Positions 33,494-42,236 of a stretch of DNA of 64,000 nt are shown here, piece after piece. Source of the stretch: Anaerostipes caccae L1-92 (lineage in GTDB: Bacteria; Bacillota; Clostridia; Lachnospirales; Lachnospiraceae). Where the stretch lies: contig NZ_AP023027.1 in the NCBI RefSeq assembly GCF_014467075.1, positions 953,001 to 1,017,000 on the forward strand, read 5' to 3'. Position 1 is the stretch's first letter. Every line of letters begins with the position of its first letter. A program made the translations under genes and the position numbers. A model generated the notes under the pieces. That model was not told where the DNA came from. It made no database searches and saw nothing but the letters and a program-made list of their open reading frames with translations.

Positions 33494-34276
33494 TCAGAGA
33501 TTTGTTTTTCTTTCCATGAGATATCTTGTCAGGAAGAAGCAGACGAAAATCTCTATGATGCTGCCGATGATCATCATAGGCATCAGATAGTAGCAGAATT
33601 CCTCAAGTCCGGTAAAATTCATGAAGTTCGGGAAGATGGACGAGAAGATGTTGGTCACAAGTGAAAGCGCCGCAGTTGCAAGGAAATAAGTTCCTATGGA
33701 TGCTCCCAGACGATGATTCGGCAAAAGACCTCCGATAGTAATACAAAGGTAAATAAACAATGGTGATGATATGGCATTCAATATCAATGCAGACAAAGTC
33801 TCGGTGATAAATAAAAATCTGATTCCCGGGTCAATCTTGTTAAATTCCTGGAATGAAAGGGACAGCACATGACAGAAATCAGTCCAGTACGGTGTACCTG
33901 CCAGAAAGATAAAAATAGAGAACATGAATGCGACGGAGGAGATAACAAACCAGAAGATACTGATCAGAAGTTTGTTCAGGATCTGGAGGTTGACGGAAAC
34001 AGGAAGCGTAAAGCTTAAGTATCCCTCATCGGTATAAAAGTTCTTATAAAACCGGTAAAAAGATATAATAAAGCACATGAGGAACAGAGCGATCACGGCC
34101 ACCACATAAATGGTTACAATAAAAATGCTGAAAGTCATGCGCAGCGGATCATTGCCGAACCCGATCATCATCATAAACAGTTTAAATAACAGTGTGATCC
34201 CGCCGAATGTTGCGAGCAGAGGCACAAAATACCGGGCGGTGGCTTTCAATTCATATTTCAGTAGTTTTCCTAGCAT
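33494..34276 (-). CDS. ABC transporter permease of a YtrA-type system
   Basis: 260 residues with six hydrophobic segments; begins MLGKLLKYELKATARYFVPL, the usual opening of ABC-2-like permeases in GntR/YtrA-linked exporters. No catalytic motif. It overlaps the upstream ATPase gene by 7 bp, so the two are translationally coupled. Such systems typically respond to envelope stress or antimicrobial peptides; the substrate here is unknown. Confidence 0.87.
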   Translation of the reverse strand: MLGKLLKYELKATARYFVPLLATFGGITLLFKLFMMMIGFGNDPLRMTFSIFIVTIYVVAVIALFLMCFIISFYRFYKNFYTDEGYLSFTLPVSVNLQILNKLLISIFWFVISSVAFMFSIFIFLAGTPYWTDFCHVLSLSFQEFNKIDPGIRFLFITETLSALILNAISSPLFIYLCITIGGLLPNHRLGASIGTYFLATAALSLVTNIFSSIFPNFMNFTGLEEFCYYLMPMMIIGSIIEIFVCFFLTRYLMERKTNL

Positions 34277-34968
34277 TTGAATACCTCCCTGAATAACTGG
34301 TCCACAGATTTTTGTTTCTCTTCCCGGATCTGGTCGACGGTTGCAGACAGAGTGATCTTTCCGTTCTGCAAAAACAGGACGTCGTCCAGGACGGTTTCGA
34401 TGTCACTGATCAGATGGGTGGAAATGATCAGGCTGGCATCCGGATTGTAGTTTGAAATAATCGTTTTCAAAATATAATCACGGGCAGCAGGATCTACACC
34501 GGCAATCGGCTCATCCAGAAGATATAATTTTGCATTCCGGCTCATGACTAAGATGAGCTGTACTTTTTCTTTTGTTCCCTTAGACAATGTTTTCAGGCGC
34601 TTATTTTCGTCAATACCAAGATCCTTCAGCATATAGAGCGCCTTTTCTTTGTTGAAGTCTTTATAAAAATCATCAAAGTAGGTAAATACTTCATGGATTT
34701 TCATCCACTCCGGAAGATACATTCGGTCCGGGAGATAGGAAATGTGTTCCCGGGAATGGATGCCCAGGGGCTGACTGTCAAACAGGATCTCTCCTTCGGT
34801 TGCTGTCAGCAGGCCGTTGATCAGCTTGATCAGTGTGCTCTTGCCGCTTCCGTTGGGGCCTAAAAGACCAATAATACGTCCGGAGGGAATTTTTAAGTTG
34901 AGTCTGTCTAAGGCTAAAAAACCTGAGTAGACCTTAGAAAGATTATTACATTCAAGAATATAATTCAT
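34270..34968 (-). CDS. ABC transporter ATP-binding protein of a YtrA-type system
   Basis: 232 residues. Walker A GPNGSGKST, signature LSKGTKEKVQLILVMSR (a K replaces the usual GGQ, common in this subgroup), Walker B LYLLDEPIAGVD, H-loop STHLI. ATG 34968 (MNYILECNNLSK) is favoured, with GAGAGG 7 nt upstream; the frame opens at 34983. Pairs with the following permease gene and the preceding GntR gene. Confidence 0.93.
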   Translation of the reverse strand: MNYILECNNLSKVYSGFLALDRLNLKIPSGRIIGLLGPNGSGKSTLIKLINGLLTATEGEILFDSQPLGIHSREHISYLPDRMYLPEWMKIHEVFTYFDDFYKDFNKEKALYMLKDLGIDENKRLKTLSKGTKEKVQLILVMSRNAKLYLLDEPIAGVDPAARDYILKTIISNYNPDASLIISTHLISDIETVLDDVLFLQNGKITLSATVDQIREEKQKSVDQLFREVFKC

Positions 34969-34985
34969 ATACATACCTCTCATTG

Positions 34986-35333
34986 CTATCTTATTAGTTT
35001 GATAATGTCTTCTTTTTTCAGACCATATCGTTCCATCTTCTTCAGGAACTCCGCAATTTCCTTTTCGGCAATCGAAGCCTGCAGTGACTGGATCAGCTGC
35101 TCATCTTCGGTGACAAAGCGTCCGCTGGTCCTCTGGGAATAGAGCAGGCCGCTGCGCTCCAGTTCGGACAGTGCTTTCTGCATTGTATTCGGATTCACAG
35201 AAGCACAGGCCGCCAGATCCCGGACGGAAGGCAGCTTTCCTCCGAGAGGATAAACACCGGAAAGGATGTCGCCTTGAATATGTTCCATCAGCTGAAGATA
35301 AATCGGCCGGTCATCAGATAATTCCCATGCCAT
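34986..35333 (-). CDS. GntR-family transcriptional regulator (YtrA subfamily)
   Basis: 115 residues: one winged-helix domain (PIYLQLMEHIQGDILSGVY, LPSVRDLAACASVNPNTMQKAL) with a short C-terminal helix, the length of YtrA-type regulators that have no ligand domain of the FadR kind. First gene of the three-gene ABC operon. The inverted repeat at 35350-35371 just upstream is its likely autoregulatory operator. Confidence 0.94.
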   Translation of the reverse strand: MAWELSDDRPIYLQLMEHIQGDILSGVYPLGGKLPSVRDLAACASVNPNTMQKALSELERSGLLYSQRTSGRFVTEDEQLIQSLQASIAEKEIAEFLKKMERYGLKKEDIIKLIR

Positions 35334-35349
35334 AATAAACCTCGCTTTC

Positions 35350-35371
35350 TTGTATTAAGTATCTAGTACAA
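35350..35371. promoter_or_regulatory. Candidate YtrA-type GntR operator
   Basis: TTGTATTA and TAGTACAA face each other across 6 nt, matching the inverted TGTACTA...TAGTACA form bound by YtrA-like regulators. It lies 17 nt upstream of the GntR start codon. Confidence 0.65.
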
Positions 35372-35417
35372 TGGTATAATAGACCGGAAAAAAAGTCAAT
35401 TAGTTTTTAAAAATAAA

Positions 35418-35446
35418 TTGACTGGTACTGGAAAAATATGTATAAT
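35418..35446 (+). promoter_or_regulatory. Promoter of the PP2C-kinase-Ig operon
   Basis: TTGACT (35418-35423), 17-nt spacer, TATAAT (35441-35446). Confidence 0.8.
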
Positions 35447-35483
35447 AAGATTAATAAATGGAAATAAAAGGAGGATTTACATT

Positions 35484-36233
35484 ATGTTTCAAATTGTAGA
35501 TATGACAGATATGGGCAATGGCCGGGATTCCAATCAAGATTCTTATCTCCTGAAAGAAGAGGAGATCTGCGGACAGCAGATACTGATGGCGGTTATGTGC
35601 GACGGTATGGGAGGACTCAGCAGAGGAGAGATCGCAAGCGGTTATATTGTAGGTTCGCTGGACCGATGGTTTACCCACACACTCCCGGTCCTCCTCAAAC
35701 AAAAGATGAAGATTATGAGGATTCAAAAGGAACTGGTGGCTGCCATCAAGAAGATCAATCACCGGCTGATCCTTTTGAGCCGGGAATACGGGGACACCAT
35801 GGGGAGTACTCTGACGCTTCTTTTTGCGGCAGACCGCCGTTTTTTTGTTCTGAACATCGGTGACTCCAGAGCCTACTGGTTTGACCGGGAACAGAAGTAT
35901 GTCACCAGGGATCATACCCTGGTCCAGGAAGAAGTCAGCCGCGGACTGCTGACCATAGAGGAAGCGAGGACAGATGCCAGAAAACATATTCTGATGCAGT
36001 GTATTGGCGTTACAAAGGAGATCACCATTGACTGTTACAACGGGAAACTTAAGCCGGGGATGGAATTTCTGCTCTGTACAGACGGGTTCTACGGCATGCT
36101 CAGGGAGGAGGAGATTTACGAAGTGGAAGCATCCAAAGATGAGATGAAACGATGGGTGAGAGAGTGCTTTGACAAAGTAAAAGAAAGAGGGGAACTGGAC
36201 AACTTATCATGCATTGTCGTAAAAGTTTCCTGA
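35484..36233 (+). CDS. PP2C-family protein serine/threonine phosphatase
   Basis: 249 residues with all metal-binding motifs of PPM phosphatases: GRDSNQDS, CDGMGGL, GDTMGSTLT, NIGDSRAYWF, LCTDGFYG and DNLSCIVV. Soluble; it removes phosphate from Ser/Thr using Mn/Mg. ATG 35484 follows AAAGGAGGA; the frame extends upstream to 35418, but that overlaps the promoter. It is 1 nt from the kinase gene, so kinase and phosphatase form a matched pair. Confidence 0.94.
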   Translation: MFQIVDMTDMGNGRDSNQDSYLLKEEEICGQQILMAVMCDGMGGLSRGEIASGYIVGSLDRWFTHTLPVLLKQKMKIMRIQKELVAAIKKINHRLILLSREYGDTMGSTLTLLFAADRRFFVLNIGDSRAYWFDREQKYVTRDHTLVQEEVSRGLLTIEEARTDARKHILMQCIGVTKEITIDCYNGKLKPGMEFLLCTDGFYGMLREEEIYEVEASKDEMKRWVRECFDKVKERGELDNLSCIVVKVS

Positions 36234-36234
36234 C

Positions 36235-38025
36235 ATGGACAGAGATTGTGCAGGAAACTGTATACTTTTAAAGCAGTTGGGGAGGGGAGGACAGGGAGAG
36301 ATCTATTTAGCCTGGGATGAAGAGAAATCAAGCTACACAGCGGTTAAAAGGTTTGAAAGCCGGCTCTTGGAAGGGATCAGGGAAGCGCGGATACTGGAGT
36401 CATTATGTCATCCGGGGATACCGAAGTATCTTGGACGGAGATTGGAAGACGGACACTTAGATCTTTTCATGGAATATATTCCGGGCATCTCAGTAAAAGA
36501 GTATATCAGGCTTCATGAGAAGATCCCCGAACGCCGGACAGCTGTATGGGGCATACAGCTGCTGGATATTTTAGACTATCTTCATAGGAGATCTCCGCCG
36601 GTGATCCACTGCGATATTAAACCATCCAATCTGATAATCACGAGGAGAGGCAGGCTCTTTCTGATCGACTATGGCACGGCAGTTCTGGGGAAGGACGGGA
36701 ATCAAAAGCTGGGGACCTGCGGATATGCTGCACCGGAGCAGATGGACGGACTCGGATATGCAGATGAACAGAGTGATATTTACAGTTTTGGCATGACCCT
36801 ATATCACATGGCCACAGGGCATCACCCTGGTAAAAAACCATGGGAAGATGATAAAAACTATGGGTTTTCCAGGGGATTTGCGAGAGTATTGAAAAAGTGT
36901 ATACAAACGGACAAGGAAGACCGTTATCAGACAGTATCAGAAGTGAGACGCGGGCTTAAGAGAGTTTTAAGAAAGCGGGCCGCTGTCTGGGCTGGGGCAG
37001 CAGTTTCTTTGATTCTTGCGGCAGGCGTTTGCTGGAAGTCCGGATACAAAAAAGAGCAGCCTGCATATGCTGTGCTGCTAGCTAAAGCAGAAAAAGAACG
37101 GTCAAAGGCGGGGAGCAGATTTTCGATGAAAGCAGTTCGGTATTATGAGCTGGCGGTGGATCGGGAACCGGATCAGGCAGCGGCATATGAGCGGCTGCTG
37201 AGATACTATCAGTCTGCAGGGAGAGAAAAAGAAGGCCTTACAGTTCTGGCAGAGTATGTGGAGTCTAAAGATTTTGACGCTGTGGGGAAGGACAAACTTT
37301 TATTCAGAATGGGTCTTTTATATCTCCAGGGAAAAGAGGGAAAGGGAGGATTCCCGCCGGACCCGGTTTTGGCATACCGGTATCTGGCGATGCAGGAGCA
37401 TCCCACAGACACCCAAAAAGATTGTACAGAACTTGCGGGGATTTTATCAGGAAAGAACTGTCAGGGAGACAGGCTGTGGAGAATTCTGGACCGGTGCGGG
37501 CAAAAAACAGAAGATTTTCAGCAGGCTTACCTTTTATTTCAGATTTGCCGGCAAAAGGAGCAGGAATTAAAGAAGTACGGAGATGCTGAGAAAAAGCAGG
37601 AGGAACTGGCGGATCTCATGGAAAAACTGTCTGAGAACAATGATGAAAAGAGGACTGCACTGTACGAAAAAGCGGCATTTTATGAGCGTATGATAGACAG
37701 CCGCGGTCTTGAGCCATGGATAGAGGCCGCGGATCGGTACACAGATATGCTGGACCGGGAGAAGGAAAAGGCAGAGTTGCAGCTGAAAAAGGCCGGACTG
37801 CTCGCCGTATATGGCAGAAAAAAGAGTGCGGAGGAAGTGCACCGGGCAGTGATCAGACAGTATTCAGGATGGCCTGAGGGATATATAGCATATGGTTTTT
37901 ATCTTGCAAAAGCAGGAAAGAGGGATATGGCACAGGATATGTACCGCAGGGCAAAGGGACTCGGTGCAGGAGAGGGTACGGAACTTCAGAAACTAGGGGC
38001 TGTTTTGGGGGAGGGAAATGATTAG
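36235..38025 (+). CDS. Membrane Ser/Thr protein kinase with C-terminal TPR-like region
   Basis: 596 residues. Kinase domain 10-245: G-loop LGRGGQG (15-21), K38, HCDIKPSN (125-132, HRD Arg replaced by Cys), DYG in place of DFG (145-147), APE (166-168). One membrane helix at about 248-266, then ~330 residues of helical TPR-like repeats, predicted outside the cell. PASTA repeats, usual in PknB/PrkC, are absent. There is no obvious RBS, so translation is probably coupled to the phosphatase stop 1 nt upstream. Ligand and substrates unknown. Confidence 0.9.
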   Translation: MDRDCAGNCILLKQLGRGGQGEIYLAWDEEKSSYTAVKRFESRLLEGIREARILESLCHPGIPKYLGRRLEDGHLDLFMEYIPGISVKEYIRLHEKIPERRTAVWGIQLLDILDYLHRRSPPVIHCDIKPSNLIITRRGRLFLIDYGTAVLGKDGNQKLGTCGYAAPEQMDGLGYADEQSDIYSFGMTLYHMATGHHPGKKPWEDDKNYGFSRGFARVLKKCIQTDKEDRYQTVSEVRRGLKRVLRKRAAVWAGAAVSLILAAGVCWKSGYKKEQPAYAVLLAKAEKERSKAGSRFSMKAVRYYELAVDREPDQAAAYERLLRYYQSAGREKEGLTVLAEYVESKDFDAVGKDKLLFRMGLLYLQGKEGKGGFPPDPVLAYRYLAMQEHPTDTQKDCTELAGILSGKNCQGDRLWRILDRCGQKTEDFQQAYLLFQICRQKEQELKKYGDAEKKQEELADLMEKLSENNDEKRTALYEKAAFYERMIDSRGLEPWIEAADRYTDMLDREKEKAELQLKKAGLLAVYGRKKSAEEVHRAVIRQYSGWPEGYIAYGFYLAKAGKRDMAQDMYRRAKGLGAGEGTELQKLGAVLGEGND

Positions 38026-40122
38026 ATGCTGAATCGAAAAAAGATAGCAGGACTGTTTATGATCGTGTTTGCTGCGGCGGGATACACGGTTTTTGGCGGA
38101 GAAAAAGAGGAATCTCTTTTGAGGGCGGAGTTCGCGGATGGAAAGCAGGAAACTTATACAGCAAAGGAGCGGGAACTAAAAATTACTCTGCTGAAGGAAG
38201 GAGCAGACAGGGACAAAGTAATCTGCCGCGCCGAAGGGAACGATGGTAAAGAAAAGTGGGATGCAGGAAATATAACTTGGCTGTCAGAAAAAGAGGGCAG
38301 GGTTATCTTTCGGAGGGAGGGCTGGTACAGAGTCAGTGTGGAATATGATGGTGAATCCAGTATGCTTCAGGAATTTTGTCTGGAAACAACAAAACCGGAG
38401 GAGCCGGAGGCGGATACGGGTTCCTATATGCAGGGCAAATGGACAAACCGCCCTGTGCATATAAATTTGTCTCAGGGAAGCTCTTTTTCAGGACGATCCG
38501 GCTTTGAATACCTGGAATCAGAACAGGGAGAGTGGAAAGCAGCTGAGGGAGACAGTATTACAGTTAAGACAAACGGGATGCACAGATACAAAGTGCGCGC
38601 GGTTTCCAAGGCAGGGAACCGGAGTGCCGCTGCCAATGTCTTTGTGAAGTTCTGGGATAAACAGCCGGGGAAACCAAAGGTAAACTGCCCCGGCTCCGCG
38701 GATGGAGAGTGGCACAAAAAAGAGGTGAGGATCTGTGCAGAGAAAAGGAAGAAAAAGGGTCCCAGACTAAAAACCTTTATCACAGCAAAGGATTTGGATA
38801 CGGGGAGGAAAAAAACTATTGAAGAAAACAGTCTTTTGCTTTCTGAAGAAGGGAAATACCAGATCCGAGTGGTTCAGAAGGATGAGGCAGGAAATATCTC
38901 AAAGCAAGAATGGAAAAAGAATATTTATATAGACGGCAGTAAGCCTCGTATCAGCCTGGAAGGAAAAACGGTGAATCGATATGAGAAGGATGGCTGCAAA
39001 CTCAAGGTGACCATAAAAGATTCCTATCTGGATGCAGAGAGCATACGGTGGCAGACTACGGGGAAAGTTGTGAATCAAACAGTAAAAGAAGGAGTGCTGA
39101 AAGCAGATATATATTTTGAAAAAGAAGGGGAGCAAAAGCTGTCAGTCTCATGCCGGGATCAGGCCGGAAATTCCGCAGAGGCTTCTGTTGGGCATTTTTT
39201 CATAGATAAAACGAAACCAAAACTTAAAGTCACAGGGATCAGTTCTCTCGGAATCTATAACTCTGCGCCGGAGGCCAAAGTGATCTGTACGGATGATACT
39301 CCCACGGAAGTTTCCCTGTATTTAAACGGAAAATTATTAAAGAGAGAGAATGTAAAGCCGGGAGATAACAAGAAATCAGCATACCCGGTGCTGTCAGAAG
39401 ACGGATACTATTGTGCTGAAATTCGGGCCAGAGACGGTGCCGGAAATAAGGCATCAGAAAAAGTTTTCTTTACGGTCAGCTGCAAGGGGACACAGATTGC
39501 ACCGGCCGGAAATACCGTGTATAAAAGCGGTTCAAAGAAGGATCAGGGATCATTTGGATTCCGGATGAAAAATGTAGTGCCTTCTTATGTGACAGAATTT
39601 ATTGTGAATGGCCGGACCGTACCTTATGAGAGAGAGGGAGATTATATCTATGTAAGTAATAAATATTTAAAGAACGGTTCAAACAAGGTGAAAGTGAAGA
39701 CAAAGGATATGACCGGCCATGTCAGTACACTGGAGAAGCCGCTGGATTTTTACTATGATGCGGAACCTCCCGTGATCCTCATATCCGGGGTCAGAAACGG
39801 AAATACTTATCGGGAGAAAAAACTGATCCAGGTAAAAGTTCAGGATGACCTGGACCGGATAACCGGTTTATGGATGGACGGCAGGAAGATAAGGTTTTCA
39901 GACGGACAAACGGTGATCCGGTGCGGCACTGACGGAAAACACAGGCTAAAGGCTGAGGCTGTGGGAAGGTCGGGGCTTAAGTCCGACCGAACAGTGGAGT
40001 TTCAGATCAGTACGAAACAGAGAGGACAATCAAAACGTCCATTTGGGTTTGTGATTTCCGGGATCTATTTCTTCACTGCGGTTTATCTCATATTTTTCTT
40101 TTTCCGAAGCCGAAAATCATAA
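38026..40122 (+). CDS. Surface protein with Ig-like repeats, anchored by a C-terminal membrane helix
   Basis: 698 residues. N-terminal signal peptide or anchor (KKIAGLFMIVFAAAGYTVFG), several bacterial Ig-like domains marked by recurrent YKVRAVSKAGNRS, IRVVQKDEAGNIS, SVSCRDQAGNSA, EIRARDGAGNKAS units, and a C-terminal helix (VISGIYFFTAVYLIFFFF) with RSRKS inside. No enzymatic motif. The D-AGN repeats are typical of Big_3-like domains of cell-surface proteins. It starts right after the kinase stop and may sense or be controlled by the kinase; that link is inferred from position. Confidence 0.85.
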   Translation: MLNRKKIAGLFMIVFAAAGYTVFGGEKEESLLRAEFADGKQETYTAKERELKITLLKEGADRDKVICRAEGNDGKEKWDAGNITWLSEKEGRVIFRREGWYRVSVEYDGESSMLQEFCLETTKPEEPEADTGSYMQGKWTNRPVHINLSQGSSFSGRSGFEYLESEQGEWKAAEGDSITVKTNGMHRYKVRAVSKAGNRSAAANVFVKFWDKQPGKPKVNCPGSADGEWHKKEVRICAEKRKKKGPRLKTFITAKDLDTGRKKTIEENSLLLSEEGKYQIRVVQKDEAGNISKQEWKKNIYIDGSKPRISLEGKTVNRYEKDGCKLKVTIKDSYLDAESIRWQTTGKVVNQTVKEGVLKADIYFEKEGEQKLSVSCRDQAGNSAEASVGHFFIDKTKPKLKVTGISSLGIYNSAPEAKVICTDDTPTEVSLYLNGKLLKRENVKPGDNKKSAYPVLSEDGYYCAEIRARDGAGNKASEKVFFTVSCKGTQIAPAGNTVYKSGSKKDQGSFGFRMKNVVPSYVTEFIVNGRTVPYEREGDYIYVSNKYLKNGSNKVKVKTKDMTGHVSTLEKPLDFYYDAEPPVILISGVRNGNTYREKKLIQVKVQDDLDRITGLWMDGRKIRFSDGQTVIRCGTDGKHRLKAEAVGRSGLKSDRTVEFQISTKQRGQSKRPFGFVISGIYFFTAVYLIFFFFRSRKS

Positions 40123-40130
40123 GAAACAAG

Positions 40131-40159
40131 TTAAAATCTTCTTTATTCTGTGTTATAAT
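40131..40159 (+). promoter_or_regulatory. Promoter of the S1-domain protein gene
   Basis: TATAAT (40154-40159) with a weak TTAAAA -35 box at 17-nt spacing. Confidence 0.5.
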
Positions 40160-40198
40160 GAGGCTTAATGCAGAGGTTTCGTGAAAGGAGATTTAAAA

Positions 40199-41110
40199 AT
40201 GGCAGAAGAAATGAAAGAAACAATGGAACAGTATGAGAATGAATTGGAAGCATCCTTCCGTAAGATGGATGAGGGAGATATAGTTGAGGGTGATGTCCTG
40301 AGCGTCAGCGACGAAGAGGCAGTCATCGATTTAAAATATTATGCTCAGGGTATCCTGAAAGCTTCTGAATACAGTGATGATCCAAATGTTACTTTGACAG
40401 AAGCTCTTAATGAGGGAGACCGGGTAAAGGCCAAGGTTATTTCTGTAGATGACGGTGAGGGGAATATTGTGCTGTCTAAAAGGGAAGCCAATCAGGTTCT
40501 GGCCTGGGACCGCCTCCAGAAGCTTATGGAAGAGGAGACGGTTCTCAGTCTCACTGTGGGCGGAGTTGTCAACGGAGGAGTGATTGTATATGTAGAAGGA
40601 ATCCGTGGGTTTATCCCGGCTTCCCAGCTTTCCTTAAACTATGTGGAAGACCTGAACACATGGCTCAAAAAAGAAGTGGAGGCCAAGATCATTACCGTAG
40701 ATGAGAGCAGGAACAAACTTGTACTCTCAGCCAAAGAAGTGGAAAAGGCAAAAGCTCAGGAAGAGCTGAACCACAAGATGGCGATGATGCGTCCCGGCAT
40801 GGTGCTGGAAGGCACTGTCGAAAATATCATGCCGTATGGTGCGTTTGTGGATCTTGGCGATGGACTCAGCGGATTGATCCATATATCACAGTTCAGCGAA
40901 AAAAGAATAAAAAGCCCGAAAGAAATGGTAGAAGAAGGACAGAAGGTCAAAGTAAAAGTTTTAAAAATTGCCGACAACAAGATCAGTCTCAGCATGAAGG
41001 CACTGGAGGAATCCAGAGAAGCTGAAAAAGTCGAGACCGGGATCGAATATAAAGAAGAGGAAAAGGCACAGACCAGCCTTGGAGACTTACTGGCAAATCT
41101 TAAGTTATAA
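40199..41110 (+). CDS. S1 RNA-binding domain protein, RpsA-like
   Basis: 303 residues with three to four S1 domains: GDIVEGDVLSVSDEEAVIDL, LSLTVGGVVNGGVIVYVEGIRGFIPASQLS, and GMVLEGTVENIMPYGAFVDL with GLIHISQFS. Short S1 proteins of this kind are annotated as ribosomal protein S1 homologues in Clostridia and may bind mRNA on the ribosome; whether it is a true ribosomal protein is uncertain. ATG 40199 follows GAAAGGAGA; the longer GTG frame from 40181 overlaps that RBS. Confidence 0.88.
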   Translation: MAEEMKETMEQYENELEASFRKMDEGDIVEGDVLSVSDEEAVIDLKYYAQGILKASEYSDDPNVTLTEALNEGDRVKAKVISVDDGEGNIVLSKREANQVLAWDRLQKLMEEETVLSLTVGGVVNGGVIVYVEGIRGFIPASQLSLNYVEDLNTWLKKEVEAKIITVDESRNKLVLSAKEVEKAKAQEELNHKMAMMRPGMVLEGTVENIMPYGAFVDLGDGLSGLIHISQFSEKRIKSPKEMVEEGQKVKVKVLKIADNKISLSMKALEESREAEKVETGIEYKEEEKAQTSLGDLLANLKL

Positions 41111-41128
41111 TCAGAGAGGAATCAAAAG

Positions 41129-42226
41129 ATGGCAGGTTCAAGCATTGGCACATTATTCAGAATTACAACGTGGGGGGAGACCCATGGAGAGGGGCTTGGA
41201 GTCGTCGTAGATGGATGCCCGGCCGGACTTCCTATTTCAAAAGAGGATATTCAGCAGTATTTAAACCGCAGAAAACCGGGACAGTCAAAATATACGACAC
41301 CCCGGAAAGAGGATGATCAGGCAGAGATCCTGTCCGGAGTTTTTGAAGGAAAAACAACCGGAACTCCCATTTCTATGGCAGTCTATAACAAGAACCAGAG
41401 ATCCAGAGATTACAGCCAGATCAGAGATGTTTACCGGCCCGGACATGCGGATTATACTTATGATGCCAAATACGGAATCAGGGATTACAGAGGCGGGGGA
41501 AGGTCTTCCGGCAGAGAGACCATCGGCCGTGTGGCTGCCGGAGCAGTGGCTGTCAAGCTGTTAAAGGAACTTGGAATTACGGTAACGGCATATGCAAAAG
41601 AGATTGGCGGCATTACGGCAGACGAGAAGCGATTTGACCTGGAAGAGATTTTTCGGAATCCGTTTTACATGCCCGACAGAGAAGCAGCACTGAAAGTGCA
41701 GGAATATGCGGACCGCATGATGAGAGAACAGGATTCTATGGGCGGGATTATCGAGTGCACCGTACAAGGGTTAAAGCCTGGCATTGGTGATCCGGTGTTT
41801 GAAAAGCTGGATGCCAATCTGGCCAAGGCGGTGCTTTCGATCGGTGCCGTAAAGGGATTTGAGATTGGTGATGGTTTTGCGGCTGCTTCCTCCTGCGGAT
41901 CACAGAATAATGACGCTTATGAATATCGGGAAGGCGGATTTGTAAAAAAGACAAATCACTCAGGAGGAGTTCTGGGAGGCATCAGTGACGGCAGCCCTCT
42001 CGTGTTCCGGGCAGCAGTCAAGCCGACTCCGTCTATCGCCAAGGTTCAGTCCACAGCAGGAAAAGACGGGAAAGATTTCGACCTTTCCATCGGGGGAAGA
42101 CATGATCCGATGATTGTTCCGAGAGCTGTGGTAGTGGTTGAATCCATGGCGGCGGTCACGATTGCAGACGGGCTGCTTATGAATCTGAGTGCCAGTATGG
42201 ACTCTGTAAAAAAAATATACGGGTAA
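41129..42226 (+). CDS. aroC: Chorismate synthase
   Basis: 365 residues, full length. Signatures present: ITTWGETHGEGLGVVVDGCPAG near the start, the FMN-site RPGHADYTYDAKYGIRDYRGGGRSS, and the C-terminal GGRHDPMIVPRAVVVVE. It converts EPSP to chorismate, the last step of the shikimate pathway, and needs reduced FMN. It follows the S1 gene by 18 nt and precedes tgt by 10 nt. Confidence 0.97.
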   Translation: MAGSSIGTLFRITTWGETHGEGLGVVVDGCPAGLPISKEDIQQYLNRRKPGQSKYTTPRKEDDQAEILSGVFEGKTTGTPISMAVYNKNQRSRDYSQIRDVYRPGHADYTYDAKYGIRDYRGGGRSSGRETIGRVAAGAVAVKLLKELGITVTAYAKEIGGITADEKRFDLEEIFRNPFYMPDREAALKVQEYADRMMREQDSMGGIIECTVQGLKPGIGDPVFEKLDANLAKAVLSIGAVKGFEIGDGFAAASSCGSQNNDAYEYREGGFVKKTNHSGGVLGGISDGSPLVFRAAVKPTPSIAKVQSTAGKDGKDFDLSIGGRHDPMIVPRAVVVVESMAAVTIADGLLMNLSASMDSVKKIYG

Positions 42227-42236
42227 TGGTGAATAT

